Shown one piece after another: positions 1-11,348 of a stretch of 17,698 bases of DNA (position 1 is the stretch's first letter; each line of letters begins with the position of its first letter). Under the pieces are notes generated by a model. That model worked only from the letters and a program-made list of their open reading frames with translations. It searched no databases and had not been told where the DNA came from. Position numbers and translations under genes: made by a program. Source of the DNA: Planctomycetota bacterium (lineage in GTDB: Bacteria > Planctomycetota > UBA11346); NCBI GenBank assembly GCA_024641365.1, contig JAHEDF010000023.1:1-17698 (forward strand). The letters are read 5' to 3'.

Positions 1-1014
1 GCGATGATGGTGCCTCCCACTACTCCACCACCTACCATTGATCCCAATACATCGGTTAATGACGTGCTTGATGCATGCGGCGTTACAGGAGTAGCCCGAG
101 AAGTCCTCGGTAGTATGGCAGGCATTTTAGCAATGCGGCCTGAATTTACACCGATGGGATTGTATGCTGCATTTGCCGGTACATCGCTGGCTGGTTCTTA
201 TCGTGCAGAAGGTGGCGGCGAAGCGATTATCAAACCGCTCGTTGCCCGCCTCAAAGAACATGGCGGACAATTACTCACTAATCGTGCGGCGGAAAAAATT
301 CATTTCGATGAGCGGCAAATTACCGCCATTGAAGACGTAAAAGGTAATCAGTATGTGGCTGATTTATATTTAGCCACCTGCCACCCCGCAGAAATTATGC
401 GCCTTACCGGTCCCGGTGGCATGCGCCCGTCGTTAGAAGAACGTATTCGTGACATGCCCGATAGTGCCAGCGTCGTCTTGGTCTATGCAGCATTAGATAA
501 AGCACCCACAGAATTAGGCCGCAGTCATCATTTTGCGAGTATTGATGGCCAAAATGAATTATATTATTTAGCACCCAGTAATTTTTACGATGAAGAAAAA
601 CCACCTTATTTAGAAGCTATGATATGGATCGATGGCAATGCCGTTGCCGAGTGGCGTGATACCAAAAAAGGAAAACGCCCTGAAGAATATGAAGCGTGGA
701 AACGTGCCAAAGAACAAGCGATTTTGCAGGAAGTGATAAAACTGCATCCATCGATAGAAGGCACTATAACTAAAGTCTGGTCTTCAACTCCGTTGTCGGT
801 TTATGATTATGTTCGCTCACGCAATGGTGGAGCGATGGGACTATCACATAACATCGGACAACTGGGAACCGAACCATTGCCGCGTCGAAACCGCCTAAAA
901 AATTTATTCTTTGCCGGGCAAAATATCGGTCATCCTGGCGTTCTCGGGGCCATGATCGAAGGATTTGTAATGGCCAGTGCTATTGTCGGTAAAGAATTAG
1001 CGCACGAAAAATAA
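1..1014 (+). CDS. Phytoene desaturase / carotenoid isomerase-like FAD-dependent oxidoreductase, 5'-truncated
   Basis: This is the C-terminal part of an FAD/NAD(P)-binding amine-oxidase-fold protein of the CrtI / CrtISO / retinol-saturase type. The frame is open to the window edge and the N-terminal Rossmann GxGxxG motif is missing, so the ATG at position 4 is probably internal; about 336 residues of an expected roughly 500 are visible. Seen in the protein: a YRAEGGGEAIIKPL segment followed by a beta-strand region ending TNRAAEKIHF, the usual place where these enzymes select a substrate and contact FAD; a middle substrate domain; and a C-terminal FAADQ-like block, FFAGQNIGHPGVLGAMIEG, which in the family closes over the FAD. 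Family members desaturate or isomerise polyenes, but some act on other lipids, so the substrate is unknown. It converges with the next gene, with 39 bases between stop codons. Confidence is high for the fold and low for the reaction. Confidence 0.85.
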   Translation, partial: AMMVPPTTPPPTIDPNTSVNDVLDACGVTGVAREVLGSMAGILAMRPEFTPMGLYAAFAGTSLAGSYRAEGGGEAIIKPLVARLKEHGGQLLTNRAAEKIHFDERQITAIEDVKGNQYVADLYLATCHPAEIMRLTGPGGMRPSLEERIRDMPDSASVVLVYAALDKAPTELGRSHHFASIDGQNELYYLAPSNFYDEEKPPYLEAMIWIDGNAVAEWRDTKKGKRPEEYEAWKRAKEQAILQEVIKLHPSIEGTITKVWSSTPLSVYDYVRSRNGGAMGLSHNIGQLGTEPLPRRNRLKNLFFAGQNIGHPGVLGAMIEGFVMASAIVGKELAHEK

Positions 1015-1053
1015 TTTACAGTGCGTTCTGATTCTGTGACAGTGACTATTTTA

Positions 1054-2322
1054 TTATAAAATTGTAATATCAGGTATATTCGCAATTATCGGCAATAAAT
1101 TTTCTGAAACACTCATTTCCTGCAAATGTAACGTGTCTTTAATTCGGACTATGGTAACATCGCTGGGGCTTTTCCCAGGAATACAGCTCATCGCTGCACG
1201 AATTACTGATGATTCATCCGGTAAGGTAATGGGTATTTTTCCCGCATCCAAACTGCCACTGGTCAAAATATTTGTATATAGCAAACGTTTATCGATGGCT
1301 TGATAGGCTGACTCAGTAATTAAGTCAGCAAGACCAATTCCGGCTGCATTGCCATGGGATTCCGGCGTAATCCCCAACACCACGATGCGTTTAATAAGCG
1401 GGCCATCAAAACCTAGAACTGGGCCTGCTTCTCCGCGACCAGTAATATTAGGGTCCATCCCAGTGCCACTGATATTTTTACCAATTTGTTCGACAATTAA
1501 CACATCTATGGTAGGAATTAATAAACGCGGCATTAATTGTCGTGCCCGTTCTAATAAAGGTGGTTCTTCTAGCATGATCTGTGTAGCAGAAACGGCACAA
1601 ACGTGTGCTGTTTGTTCAACCGCATTTTCTAGGACGGCCAATGAAAAACCAATCTTTCCGGTATCAATAATAACTTGCGCTGCAGCAGGGATTAATTTTG
1701 CAAAACGATCATAGCCAGCGCGATGATAACGCGAACAACCAGCATGTTTTCCTAAACCGATACTGAGCATTTTGCATATGCCACTTTCATATGGGCCGCG
1801 AAAGCCCGTGTGTGGCTTAATGCGCACAATAGGAATAACCATATCGCAGTCCCATGCGTCTTGTGCTAAAGAAATAGATAGCGCACCATCGGGACTGGAT
1901 TGATAGCAATCTGTTTCCGCATCATAGTCAAGGCCGCCAACTATGCGCGTGTTCATCGTGCTCACTATTGAGACACCCATATGAGACTCAGTTATGCCAT
2001 AATCAGCTAATACTTGTTTTTGCCCTGCAGCTGTTGCACCACCATGAGAACCCATTGCTGGGATAATTATGACCTCGCATTTTTGTTTTTTAACAAAGTC
2101 GATAACTAATTTCGTTATGGTCGCAATATGTCGAATGCCACGACTACCAACTGCAATACCGACACGCAAACCTGAACGTATCGGTGTGTGTTTTGTCGTT
2201 CCTGCTAATGCCTCTTGCACCGAGGCGGTTAAATCTTCAACCGTCGGCGTTGGAAAATGTTGATGAATACGATGAAATGCTGGTAATTGGACATGCGCCA
2301 AACCAGGGTGATAATCAGCCAT
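1054..2322 (-). CDS. LarA-like (DUF2088) nickel-dependent racemase/epimerase homologue
   Basis: This 422-residue protein belongs to the LarA/DUF2088 superfamily, whose characterised members use a nickel-pincer nucleotide to racemise or epimerise 2-hydroxy acids. Visible motifs are GSRGI (residues 59-63), PAMGSHGGAT (88-97), KPHTGFRGPYESGICKML (169-186), and a lysine/histidine-rich stretch LGKHAGCSRYH (190-200). Lactobacillus LarA uses one lysine to carry the pincer and several histidines to hold nickel. Lys184, His171, His193 and His200 are candidates here, but only an alignment could assign them. No signal peptide is visible, so it should be cytoplasmic. It is divergent from the PocR-AraC gene with 93 bases between the starts, which suggests co-regulation. 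No LarB, LarC or LarE cofactor genes are in the window. The start has no clear Shine-Dalgarno; an ACGGTACTCTGC element lies about 18 bases upstream. The substrate is unknown; lactate should not be assumed. Confidence 0.82.
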   Translation of the reverse strand: MADYHPGLAHVQLPAFHRIHQHFPTPTVEDLTASVQEALAGTTKHTPIRSGLRVGIAVGSRGIRHIATITKLVIDFVKKQKCEVIIIPAMGSHGGATAAGQKQVLADYGITESHMGVSIVSTMNTRIVGGLDYDAETDCYQSSPDGALSISLAQDAWDCDMVIPIVRIKPHTGFRGPYESGICKMLSIGLGKHAGCSRYHRAGYDRFAKLIPAAAQVIIDTGKIGFSLAVLENAVEQTAHVCAVSATQIMLEEPPLLERARQLMPRLLIPTIDVLIVEQIGKNISGTGMDPNITGRGEAGPVLGFDGPLIKRIVVLGITPESHGNAAGIGLADLITESAYQAIDKRLLYTNILTSGSLDAGKIPITLPDESSVIRAAMSCIPGKSPSDVTIVRIKDTLHLQEMSVSENLLPIIANIPDITIL

Positions 2323-2338
2323 ACTATTATGCTAAACG

Positions 2339-2348
2339 CAGAGTACCG
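2339..2348 (-). promoter_or_regulatory. GGTACTCTG element upstream of the LarA-like gene (candidate -10 or operator)
   Basis: Read on the minus strand, CGGTACTCTG lies about 17 bases before the ATG of the LarA-like gene. The ten-base string GGTACTCTGC recurs exactly upstream of the FAD oxidoreductase at 9657-9666. TACTCT could be a -10 hexamer, giving a leader of about 11 bases, but no convincing -35 is present. It could equally be an activator half-site. Confidence 0.3.
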
Positions 2349-2415
2349 TCAGCGAAAGCAGGGAAATCAATGACAGCACTTTATCTCTCCGTGCGTATCT
2401 CCATAACCGAACCGC

Positions 2416-3273
2416 ATGAGCACCATCGCTAACGATCATTTATCAGTGCCTGATACCGCCATTTCGACCTTCGAAAAAGCACATGATGTCTTGATTACGG
2501 TGCATGATTTTTCCGGGCGCATTAATAGGCGCTTACAAATTAATCGTCACGCCCATCGCCACCCCCTCTGCCAAGTTGCCAAAGCACGCGATAATAATCG
2601 CGCGTGTATGGAATTTGATTCTGTGGGTCTTCACGCCGCTGCACCGCTCCACCCGAATGGCTTAATTCAACGGTGCCACGCAGGCTTGGTCGAGGCAATC
2701 GTTCCTGTACGTGTGGCTGAAAAAGTAGTCGCCATTCTTTATGCGGGACCACGCATCATTACAGATCCGTCATTTGCCTTTCAACGATCTCGACAACAAG
2801 TGCCTGATTTACCAATTCCCCAAATAATGGAATGGAGCGAAGACCAAGCCTATGCGCTCTTAGAATTATTGCGTCAATTAGGAGCGCGCTTAGAGCAATG
2901 GTTACAAACTGTTGGCATTGATCCTAACGCCGCCGCTATGGATCGGCGCAGTCAAATTTTACATATTATTGCAAATAATGCTCATCAGGAAATCTCGCTG
3001 TCAATATTGGCAAAACATTTAAAATTATCGACTCACCGCACAAGCCACGTGGTACGAGAAGAATTTGGCATGACTTATTTAGATTTAGTCAATCAATTTC
3101 GTTTGGAACGTGCGGCCTCATTATTAACCCACAGCAACATGGCTATTAGTGATATTGCTCTGAGTAGCGGTTTTGGCGATGTGTCGACCTTTCACCGTAA
3201 ATTTCGCGAGCATTATTTAATGACACCCCGTCAATTTCGCATTCGTGAGTCAGAGCAGCGCAATAAAAATTAA
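2416..3273 (+). CDS. AraC-family transcriptional regulator with PocR sensory domain (paralogue 1)
   Basis: This 285-residue regulator has an N-terminal PocR-type sensory domain (about residues 15-165) and a C-terminal AraC double helix-turn-helix (about 178-275). The PocR signature is visible as HPLCQVAKA (49-57), RACMEFD (62-68) and QRCHAGLVEAIVPV (85-98), with cysteines 52, 64 and 87. The DNA-binding part shows ISLSILAKHLKLS for the first helix pair and SDIALSSGFGDVSTFHRKFR for the second, ending in the family's MTPRQFR. The founding PocR controls propanediol and cobalamin genes in Salmonella; PocR domains are thought to bind small organic molecules, and the ligand here is unknown. It is divergent from the LarA-like gene and 197 bases upstream of the DUF1549/DUF1553 cassette, so either could be its target. 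It is clearly paralogous to the regulator at 8710-9624. No Shine-Dalgarno is visible before the ATG. Confidence 0.88.
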   Translation: MSTIANDHLSVPDTAISTFEKAHDVLITVHDFSGRINRRLQINRHAHRHPLCQVAKARDNNRACMEFDSVGLHAAAPLHPNGLIQRCHAGLVEAIVPVRVAEKVVAILYAGPRIITDPSFAFQRSRQQVPDLPIPQIMEWSEDQAYALLELLRQLGARLEQWLQTVGIDPNAAAMDRRSQILHIIANNAHQEISLSILAKHLKLSTHRTSHVVREEFGMTYLDLVNQFRLERAASLLTHSNMAISDIALSSGFGDVSTFHRKFREHYLMTPRQFRIRESEQRNKN

Positions 3274-3455
3274 CCTTTTCTTCCCGTGAATAAGCAGAAC
3301 TGGGAAGTTGGTTGCATTGGCCTGTCGACGTGACCTACGAATAACCAGCATGTTCGTTGTCACCAGTTTTTGAGCGTTTTATTGCCTAAATTCTCAGTGG
3401 GCAGCAAAAACCACCACTTATCTAGCCACAATGTCCACGATGAGAACTGTGACTG

Positions 3456-3464
3456 TGGTATACT
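3456..3464 (+). promoter_or_regulatory. Extended -10 promoter candidate (TGGTATACT) for the DUF1549/DUF1553 cassette
   Basis: TGG followed by TATACT matches an extended -10 element with one deviation from TATAAT. There is no good -35 at 16-18 bases upstream (the bases there read around ccacgatg), consistent with an extended -10 or an activator-dependent promoter. Transcription would start about seven bases after the hexamer, at or next to the A of the ATG at 3471, and no Shine-Dalgarno precedes that ATG, so a leaderless mRNA is possible. Confidence 0.4.
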
Positions 3465-3470
3465 GATGCA

Positions 3471-6329
<2,859 letters not shown>

Positions 6330-6339
6330 GGAAAAGACC

Positions 6340-7749
6340 ATGTCCTTAATTGATCGTCGTACTTTGCTCACACACAGCGCTTGTGGATTTGGCTCGCTCG
6401 CATTGGCGGGGTTGCTGAATCGTTCCATTTACGGACAAGAACCTGCTACGTTGCACCATGCTCCCAAGGCAAAGCGTATTATATTTTTATTTATGCAGGG
6501 CGGCCCCAGTCATGTCGATAGCTTTGATTATAAGCCACAATTAGCTGCTCATGACGGAAAAATGATGGACTTTAGAGATGCACGCACCATCGCCCGAGGT
6601 GAAAAGAACGATGCGACATCACAACGTGTTATGAAATCATTGTGGGAATATAAACAACATGGCCAATGTGGACGTTGGGCCTCACAATTATTTCCCGAAA
6701 TCAGTAAACATGTAGACGACCTGTGTTTTGTGCACTCGTTACATACTGAAGGTATTGCGCATGGGCCAGCAACTATTTTTCTTCATAGTGGCACCACTAA
6801 TTTTATCCGCCCTTCTATGGGGTCTTGGATTTCATATGGATTAGGAAGTGCTAATAATAATTTACCTCCTTTTGTCACGCTCAGCCCATCGTCAGGAAAT
6901 GGCGGTCCACGTAATTATGGCTCAGCCTTTTTGCCATCACGATATCAAGGTACTGCCATTGGCAGCGCCGGTACTCTAATAAAAAATGCCTCTATTTCTA
7001 ATATTAATAATAAACATCGTAGCCCTGAAGCACAACGCGAACAGTATGAATTAATACACTCCTTGAGTGACCAACAACGTGCTGGGCTCCCCACTGATGA
7101 CCAACTTGATGCTATGATAGAAAGTTATGAACTCGCTTGGCGGATGCAGCAAAATGCGCCTGATATTTTAGATATTTCAAAAGAGCCACAACATATTTTA
7201 GAGATGTATGGTATCACCAATCCTAAAACTGAAAATTATGGTAGGCAATGTTTAATGGCACGACGTCTTGCCGAAGCAGGCGTACGTTACATTCAAGTAA
7301 CCTATGGTGACAACAGCGCTAACCCAGCGTGGGATCAACATTCAAATATTAAAAAACATGGTGAACATGCCGCCGCAACCGATCTGCCAGTGGCTGGATT
7401 ATTAGCGGATTTAAAACAACGCGGCTTATTAGAAGACACCATTGTGTGGTGGGGCGGAGAATTTGGCCGCACTCCTTATGCGCAAAAAAATGGTACAGGT
7501 CGCGATCATAATTCTCGTGGCTTTACCCACTGGGTCGCCGGTGGTGGGTTTAAACCGGGATTTGCTTATGGCGCTACTGATGAATTTGGACACCAAGCTG
7601 TCGTTGATAAAGTACACATGCATGATTTACATGCAACGCTTTTACATCAATTAGGGATTGATCATGAACGTTTAACTTATCGCCATGATGGCCGTGATTA
7701 TCGATTAACCGATGTCTACGGTCACGTCGTACACAATATATTACAATAA
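6340..7749 (+). CDS. DUF1501 protein, Tat-exported
   Basis: This 469-residue protein is a DUF1501 member, a family distantly related to the alkaline phosphatase/sulfatase fold that almost always accompanies DUF1549/DUF1553 proteins in PVC bacteria. It opens with a twin-arginine signal (IDRRTLL, then a hydrophobic stretch to about residue 27), so it should be exported folded. Characteristic blocks are FLFMQGGPSHVDSFD (49-63), HGPAT, GGEFGRTP (372-379) and GRDHN (387-391), with conserved Asp/His residues that could bind a metal. I chose the ATG at 6340 because AAGGA sits 7 bases before it and it gives a clean Tat signal; an in-frame TTG at 6322 would overlap the upstream gene and add six residues. 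The start lies ten bases after the previous stop, so translation is probably coupled. The exact activity is unknown; a hydrolase acting on a sulfated or phosphorylated substrate is only a guess. Confidence 0.92.
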   Translation: MSLIDRRTLLTHSACGFGSLALAGLLNRSIYGQEPATLHHAPKAKRIIFLFMQGGPSHVDSFDYKPQLAAHDGKMMDFRDARTIARGEKNDATSQRVMKSLWEYKQHGQCGRWASQLFPEISKHVDDLCFVHSLHTEGIAHGPATIFLHSGTTNFIRPSMGSWISYGLGSANNNLPPFVTLSPSSGNGGPRNYGSAFLPSRYQGTAIGSAGTLIKNASISNINNKHRSPEAQREQYELIHSLSDQQRAGLPTDDQLDAMIESYELAWRMQQNAPDILDISKEPQHILEMYGITNPKTENYGRQCLMARRLAEAGVRYIQVTYGDNSANPAWDQHSNIKKHGEHAAATDLPVAGLLADLKQRGLLEDTIVWWGGEFGRTPYAQKNGTGRDHNSRGFTHWVAGGGFKPGFAYGATDEFGHQAVVDKVHMHDLHATLLHQLGIDHERLTYRHDGRDYRLTDVYGHVVHNILQ

Positions 7750-7766
7750 TTTAGGGAATTCTATTA

Positions 7767-8662
7767 ATGTCACATATATTATCACTCGCAGGCAAGTTCT
7801 CGCGAAAATTATGTCTGCAATGTATGATCGCTTGCATCTTGGCTGTTTATATTTCATCAACACCTGCTGCTGAAAAAAATATTCTCCTGATCGCGGGAGC
7901 GGTTAAACCAGTCGATCGCACAGGTCATCATGATTATCTTGGCGGTGCCACGTTATTACGCGATCTATTGCAACAGACCGCGAACATAAAAGCCGCGGTT
8001 ATTACTGACGGTTGGCCAAGCGACGAATCGGTTTTTTCTTCAGCGGATTGTGTTGTCTTGTATACAGATGGTGGCGGCAAACAGGCGTATCTGTCTTCAC
8101 CAGAACGAATTGCTATTATAAATACACTGGTCGCTCGTGGTGCTGGGATTGTGCAAATTCATCAAGCGGTTGATTATCCAGTGGAACATCTTGAACAGGC
8201 TCAGAAATGGATCGGCGGCGTTTATTCAGCACAAGGGTCTGGTCGTGGCCATTGGGATAGTCATCATAGTGAATTTCCAGCTCATCAAATTACGCATGGG
8301 GTAACAGCATGGAAAATAAATGATGGCTGGTTAAATAAATTAGTATTTCTTGCTAATAAAAAGGTATTACGCCAATTGTCTGGTCATCCAAAGAGCACAG
8401 CGGTTCAAGTGCAGGCGGTGATGCTGCCATTGTAGCCTGGACATTTGATCGAGACGACGGTGGTCGATCATTTGGCTTTACGGGACTTGATGCGCACAGT
8501 GCCTGGAAATTGCCCGGTATGCGTCAACTCGTGGTCAATGGTATCTTATGGTCTGCTGGCTGTACCATTCCGGACAGCGGTGCACCTTGTGACGCCGATG
8601 ATGCGACTATCAATAAATATCTGACACCACGCGTTGATGGTAAAAAGCTTTTTGGTAAATAA
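7767..8662 (+). pseudogene. ThuA-like (trehalose utilisation family) protein, interrupted by a one-base frameshift
   Basis: The annotated frame gives 222 residues ending at 8435, but ThuA-family sequence continues in another frame to the stop at 8660-8662. The upstream frame holds a signal peptide (to about residue 35), VVLYTDGGG, GAGIVQIHQAVDYP, and RGHWDSHHSEFPAHQITHG, all typical of the ThuA glutamine-amidotransferase-like fold. The reading switches at five As, 8358-8362: adding one A restores NKKGITPIVWSS and then AWTFDRDDGGRSFGFTG, GMRQLVVNGILWSAG and a Cys-containing tail, for about 298 residues. The upstream frame reads plausibly right up to the A-run and the other frame right after it, so the break is placed there. 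The gene follows DUF1501 by 17 bases with a weak AGGGA ribosome site. ThuA proteins occur in disaccharide catabolism, but the reaction is uncertain. A sequencing error, a real mutation, or slippage during expression could each explain it. Confidence 0.8.
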
Positions 8663-8709
8663 TCCGTAATAGAATCATATCCAGCTCACTACTACTTACC
8701 TACTTCGCT

Positions 8710-9624
8710 GTGAGTGAGGTAGATACTTGTAATAATTTCACTCAAAAGCCCTCTTTCGCCATAAAGACAACGCAACACGATACCGCCGTGACCGATCCAT
8801 TTTCGATTCCAGAATTAGCGATTTCGACATTTGAAGGTGTCCACGATGTACTAATCACCATTCATGATTTTAGTGGTCGCATTCGTCAACGTTTACAGAT
8901 TAATCGTTCATTTCATCGTCATCCCCTGTGCCATGCAGCTAAAGCACACGATAGTGAACGTGCCTGTCTCTCTTTTGACCTTGTTGCCTTACATGCCATT
9001 GCGCCTTTGCACCCTCATGGTTTTTTACAGCGTTGTCATGCCGGATTAGTCGAAGCCGTTGTGCCAGTTCGACTAAAAGGCGAGGTCATGGCTATATTAA
9101 ATGCTGGCCCACGCACCATTAGCGATGAAAATATTTCATTTCTACGTTCACAATTATTATCGCCACAAATTCCTGCTCCCAGTTTACCCGTGTGGTCACA
9201 TGATGAAGCACAAAATGTTTTAGAATCATTACGACAATTAGCAGCTCGCCTAGAAAGATGGTTGGACAATAGCGAAAACTATAAAGGTACGCATAGTAGC
9301 GATCGCCGTTCGCAAATATTACATATTATTTCTCATCAGGCACCGCGTGGTGTTACCTTACCGCTATTGGCAAAACGATTAGGGTTAAGTGTCGATCGCA
9401 CTGGCCATGTCGTACGTGAAGAATTTGGCATCACCTTTTTGGAATTAGTTAATCAACATCGCCTGGAACGTGCGGCGGCATTACTGAAGCACAGCGATTT
9501 GTCGATTAGTGCCATTGCCCTCAACAGCGGTTTTGGGGACGTATCGACATTTCATCGGCGCTTTCGTGCGCAATTTGCCATGACCCCGCGGGAGTACCGA
9601 CAGCGGAATCCGCCACACAAGTAG
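8710..9624 (+). CDS. AraC-family transcriptional regulator with PocR sensory domain (paralogue 2)
   Basis: This protein has the same architecture as the regulator at 2416-3273: a PocR sensory domain with HPLCHAAKA, RACLSFD and QRCHAGLVEAVVPV, so the three cysteines are kept, then an AraC double helix-turn-helix with LPLLAKRLGLS and SAIALNSGFGDVSTFHRRFR. Counted by eye, about two thirds of the last hundred residues are identical to paralogue 1; the sensory halves also align throughout, with most change near residues about 140-165. The frame can start at GTG 8710 (304 residues), but a second in-frame GTG at 8788 gives an N-terminus (MTDPFSIPELAIS) matching the length of paralogue 1, so the true start is uncertain. 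No strong Shine-Dalgarno marks either. It sits 47 bases after the ThuA-like gene and 68 bases before the FAD oxidoreductase, making both plausible targets. The ligand is unknown. Confidence 0.88.
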   Translation: MSEVDTCNNFTQKPSFAIKTTQHDTAVTDPFSIPELAISTFEGVHDVLITIHDFSGRIRQRLQINRSFHRHPLCHAAKAHDSERACLSFDLVALHAIAPLHPHGFLQRCHAGLVEAVVPVRLKGEVMAILNAGPRTISDENISFLRSQLLSPQIPAPSLPVWSHDEAQNVLESLRQLAARLERWLDNSENYKGTHSSDRRSQILHIISHQAPRGVTLPLLAKRLGLSVDRTGHVVREEFGITFLELVNQHRLERAAALLKHSDLSISAIALNSGFGDVSTFHRRFRAQFAMTPREYRQRNPPHK

Positions 9625-9654
9625 CCGTAATTGCCAAGTAATGATGTCATTTTC

Positions 9655-9666
9655 TGGTACTCTGCC
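9655..9666 (+). promoter_or_regulatory. TGGTACTCTGC element upstream of the FAD oxidoreductase (candidate extended -10 or operator)
   Basis: TGG followed by TACTCT resembles an extended -10 and would start transcription near 9670, about 23 bases before the ATG. GGTACTCTGC is identical to the string before the LarA-like gene, and it resembles GGTATACTG before the DUF1549/DUF1553 cassette. No good -35 lies at the normal spacing, so a regulator-dependent promoter is possible. Confidence 0.35.
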
Positions 9667-9692
9667 ATACTTTCCCACATCGGAGCGTCGTT

Positions 9693-11348
9693 ATGGCACA
9701 TACTATCAAAACATCCCTAACCGTCAGCATGTTAGCATGTTTACCTCTTTTAGCCCAGGCAGCGGATTATGATGTCGTCGTTTACGGTGGCACCTCGGCG
9801 GGTGTCATTGCTGCGGTACAAGCAAAGAAAATGGGTAAGTCAGTTATTATTGTTGGTCCTGATAAACATTTAGGCGGCTTATCGAGTGGTGGATTAGGAT
9901 GGACCGATACCGGAAAAAAAGAAGTTATTGGCGGTTTGTCACGCGATTTTTATCACCGCATTTGGAAACATTACGACGATGAAGGTGGATGGAAATGGCA
10001 GAAAAAATCTGAATACGGCAATAAAGGACAAGGCAATAGCGCAATTGATGGCGAACAACGTACCATGTGGATATTTGAGCCACACGCAGCAGAAAAAGTT
10101 TTTGAAAGTTATATTAAAGATTTTGACATTCAGGTCGATCGCGACGAATGGCTTAATCGTGACAATGGTATAAAAAAAGACGGGACACGCATTGTCAGTA
10201 TAACGATGCTCAGTGGAAAAACCTACAATGGGAAAATGTTTATAGATGCGACCTATGAAGGTGATTTATTAGCAACTGCTGGTGTTGAATATACGGTTGG
10301 TCGTGAAGCGGTGTCACAATATGATGAATCATTTAATGGTGTTCAAACCGGTGTATTACATCATTCCCATCATTTTGGAAAATTGAAAATAAGTCCGTAT
10401 CTTATTCCTGACGATCCCGCCAGTGGTGTATTGCCACTTATTAACCCAGATCATCCAGGTGAAAAAAGTGCTGCTGATAAAAAAGTTCAAGCCTATTGTT
10501 TTCGCATGTGTTTGACTGATGTTGAAGAAAATCGCATCCCATTTAGTAAACCGGACGGCTACGATCCAAAACAGTACGAATTACTGGCACGACTATTTGC
10601 TGTTGGTTGGAAACAAGTATTTAATAAATTTGACCCCATCCCAAATCACAAAACAGATACTAACAATCATGGGCCATTTAGCTCTGATAATATTGGAAAA
10701 AATTACGATTACCCGGAAGCGAGTTACGAACGACGTCGCGAAATAATTAAAGAACATGAAACTTATCAAAAAGGGTGGTTGTATTTCATCTGCACCGATC
10801 CTCGTGTTCCCAAAGATGTGCAAGATAAAATGAATACCTGGGGCTTACCTAAAGATGAATTCACCGATAACGGCGGATGGTCGCACCAACTCTATATTCG
10901 TGAAGCGCGACGTATGGTTGGGAATTATGTCATGACTCAAAATGAATTAACGAAGAAAAAACCAACACCAGAATCGGTCGGTATGGGCTCATACACGATG
11001 GATTCCCATAACACGCAGCGCTATATTACCCCAGAAGGCTTTGTGCAAAATGAAGGAGATATTGGCGTACACCTCAAAGAACCCTACGAAATCGCTTATG
11101 GCTCACTCGTACCCAAAAAGGAACAGGTCACCAATTTATTAGTTCCTGTTGCTGTTAGCGCGTCCCACATTGCCTACGGCAGTATTCGTATGGAACCTGT
11201 CTTTATGATATTAGGACAAAGCGCAGCAACTGCCGCCTGTCTTGCAATTGATAGTACTCTTGCTGTACAAGATGTACCGTATGAGCAATTGCGGACACGC
11301 TTACTAGCAGATGGTCAAATATTAGAAAAACCCACCATATCAAAATAA
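9693..11348 (+). CDS. Secreted FAD-dependent oxidoreductase (FAD_oxidored family)
   Basis: This 551-residue protein starts with a signal peptide ending at LAQA (cleavage near 23/24), followed at once by a dinucleotide-binding fold, YDVVVYGGTSAGVIAAVQA (26-44), and the family block HLGGLSSGGLGWTD (59-72). A later DATYEGDLLATAGVEYTVGRE contains the conserved Asp/Glu segment of the family, and the C-terminal HIAYGSIRMEPVFMILGQSAA is the usual closing FAD/substrate region. Related proteins are abundant in PVC bacteria and are often called xanthan-lyase-like; they are thought to oxidise carbohydrates, but the substrate is not established. It lacks the golvesin-like C-terminal module that often follows this domain in relatives; a similar module instead sits in the DUF1549/DUF1553 protein nearby. 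GGAG seven bases before the ATG fixes the start. It lies 68 bases after a PocR-AraC gene, and a long palindrome follows its stop. Confidence 0.9.
   Translation: MAHTIKTSLTVSMLACLPLLAQAADYDVVVYGGTSAGVIAAVQAKKMGKSVIIVGPDKHLGGLSSGGLGWTDTGKKEVIGGLSRDFYHRIWKHYDDEGGWKWQKKSEYGNKGQGNSAIDGEQRTMWIFEPHAAEKVFESYIKDFDIQVDRDEWLNRDNGIKKDGTRIVSITMLSGKTYNGKMFIDATYEGDLLATAGVEYTVGREAVSQYDESFNGVQTGVLHHSHHFGKLKISPYLIPDDPASGVLPLINPDHPGEKSAADKKVQAYCFRMCLTDVEENRIPFSKPDGYDPKQYELLARLFAVGWKQVFNKFDPIPNHKTDTNNHGPFSSDNIGKNYDYPEASYERRREIIKEHETYQKGWLYFICTDPRVPKDVQDKMNTWGLPKDEFTDNGGWSHQLYIREARRMVGNYVMTQNELTKKKPTPESVGMGSYTMDSHNTQRYITPEGFVQNEGDIGVHLKEPYEIAYGSLVPKKEQVTNLLVPVAVSASHIAYGSIRMEPVFMILGQSAATAACLAIDSTLAVQDVPYEQLRTRLLADGQILEKPTISK

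Noticed and set aside
1048..1062. ATTTTATTATAAAAT palindrome between convergent genes as a terminator
   Set aside because: The stem is only A and T, six bases long, and overlaps the stop codon of the LarA-like gene; too weak to call.
3280..3307. CTTCCC ... GGGAAG inverted repeat after the first PocR-AraC gene as a terminator
   Set aside because: The stem is only six bases, the loop is 16, and no T-run follows.
8642..8653. AAAAAGCTTTTT perfect palindrome as a terminator or operator
   Set aside because: It lies within the restored ThuA-like coding frame (Lys-Lys-Leu-Phe) and is explained by codons.
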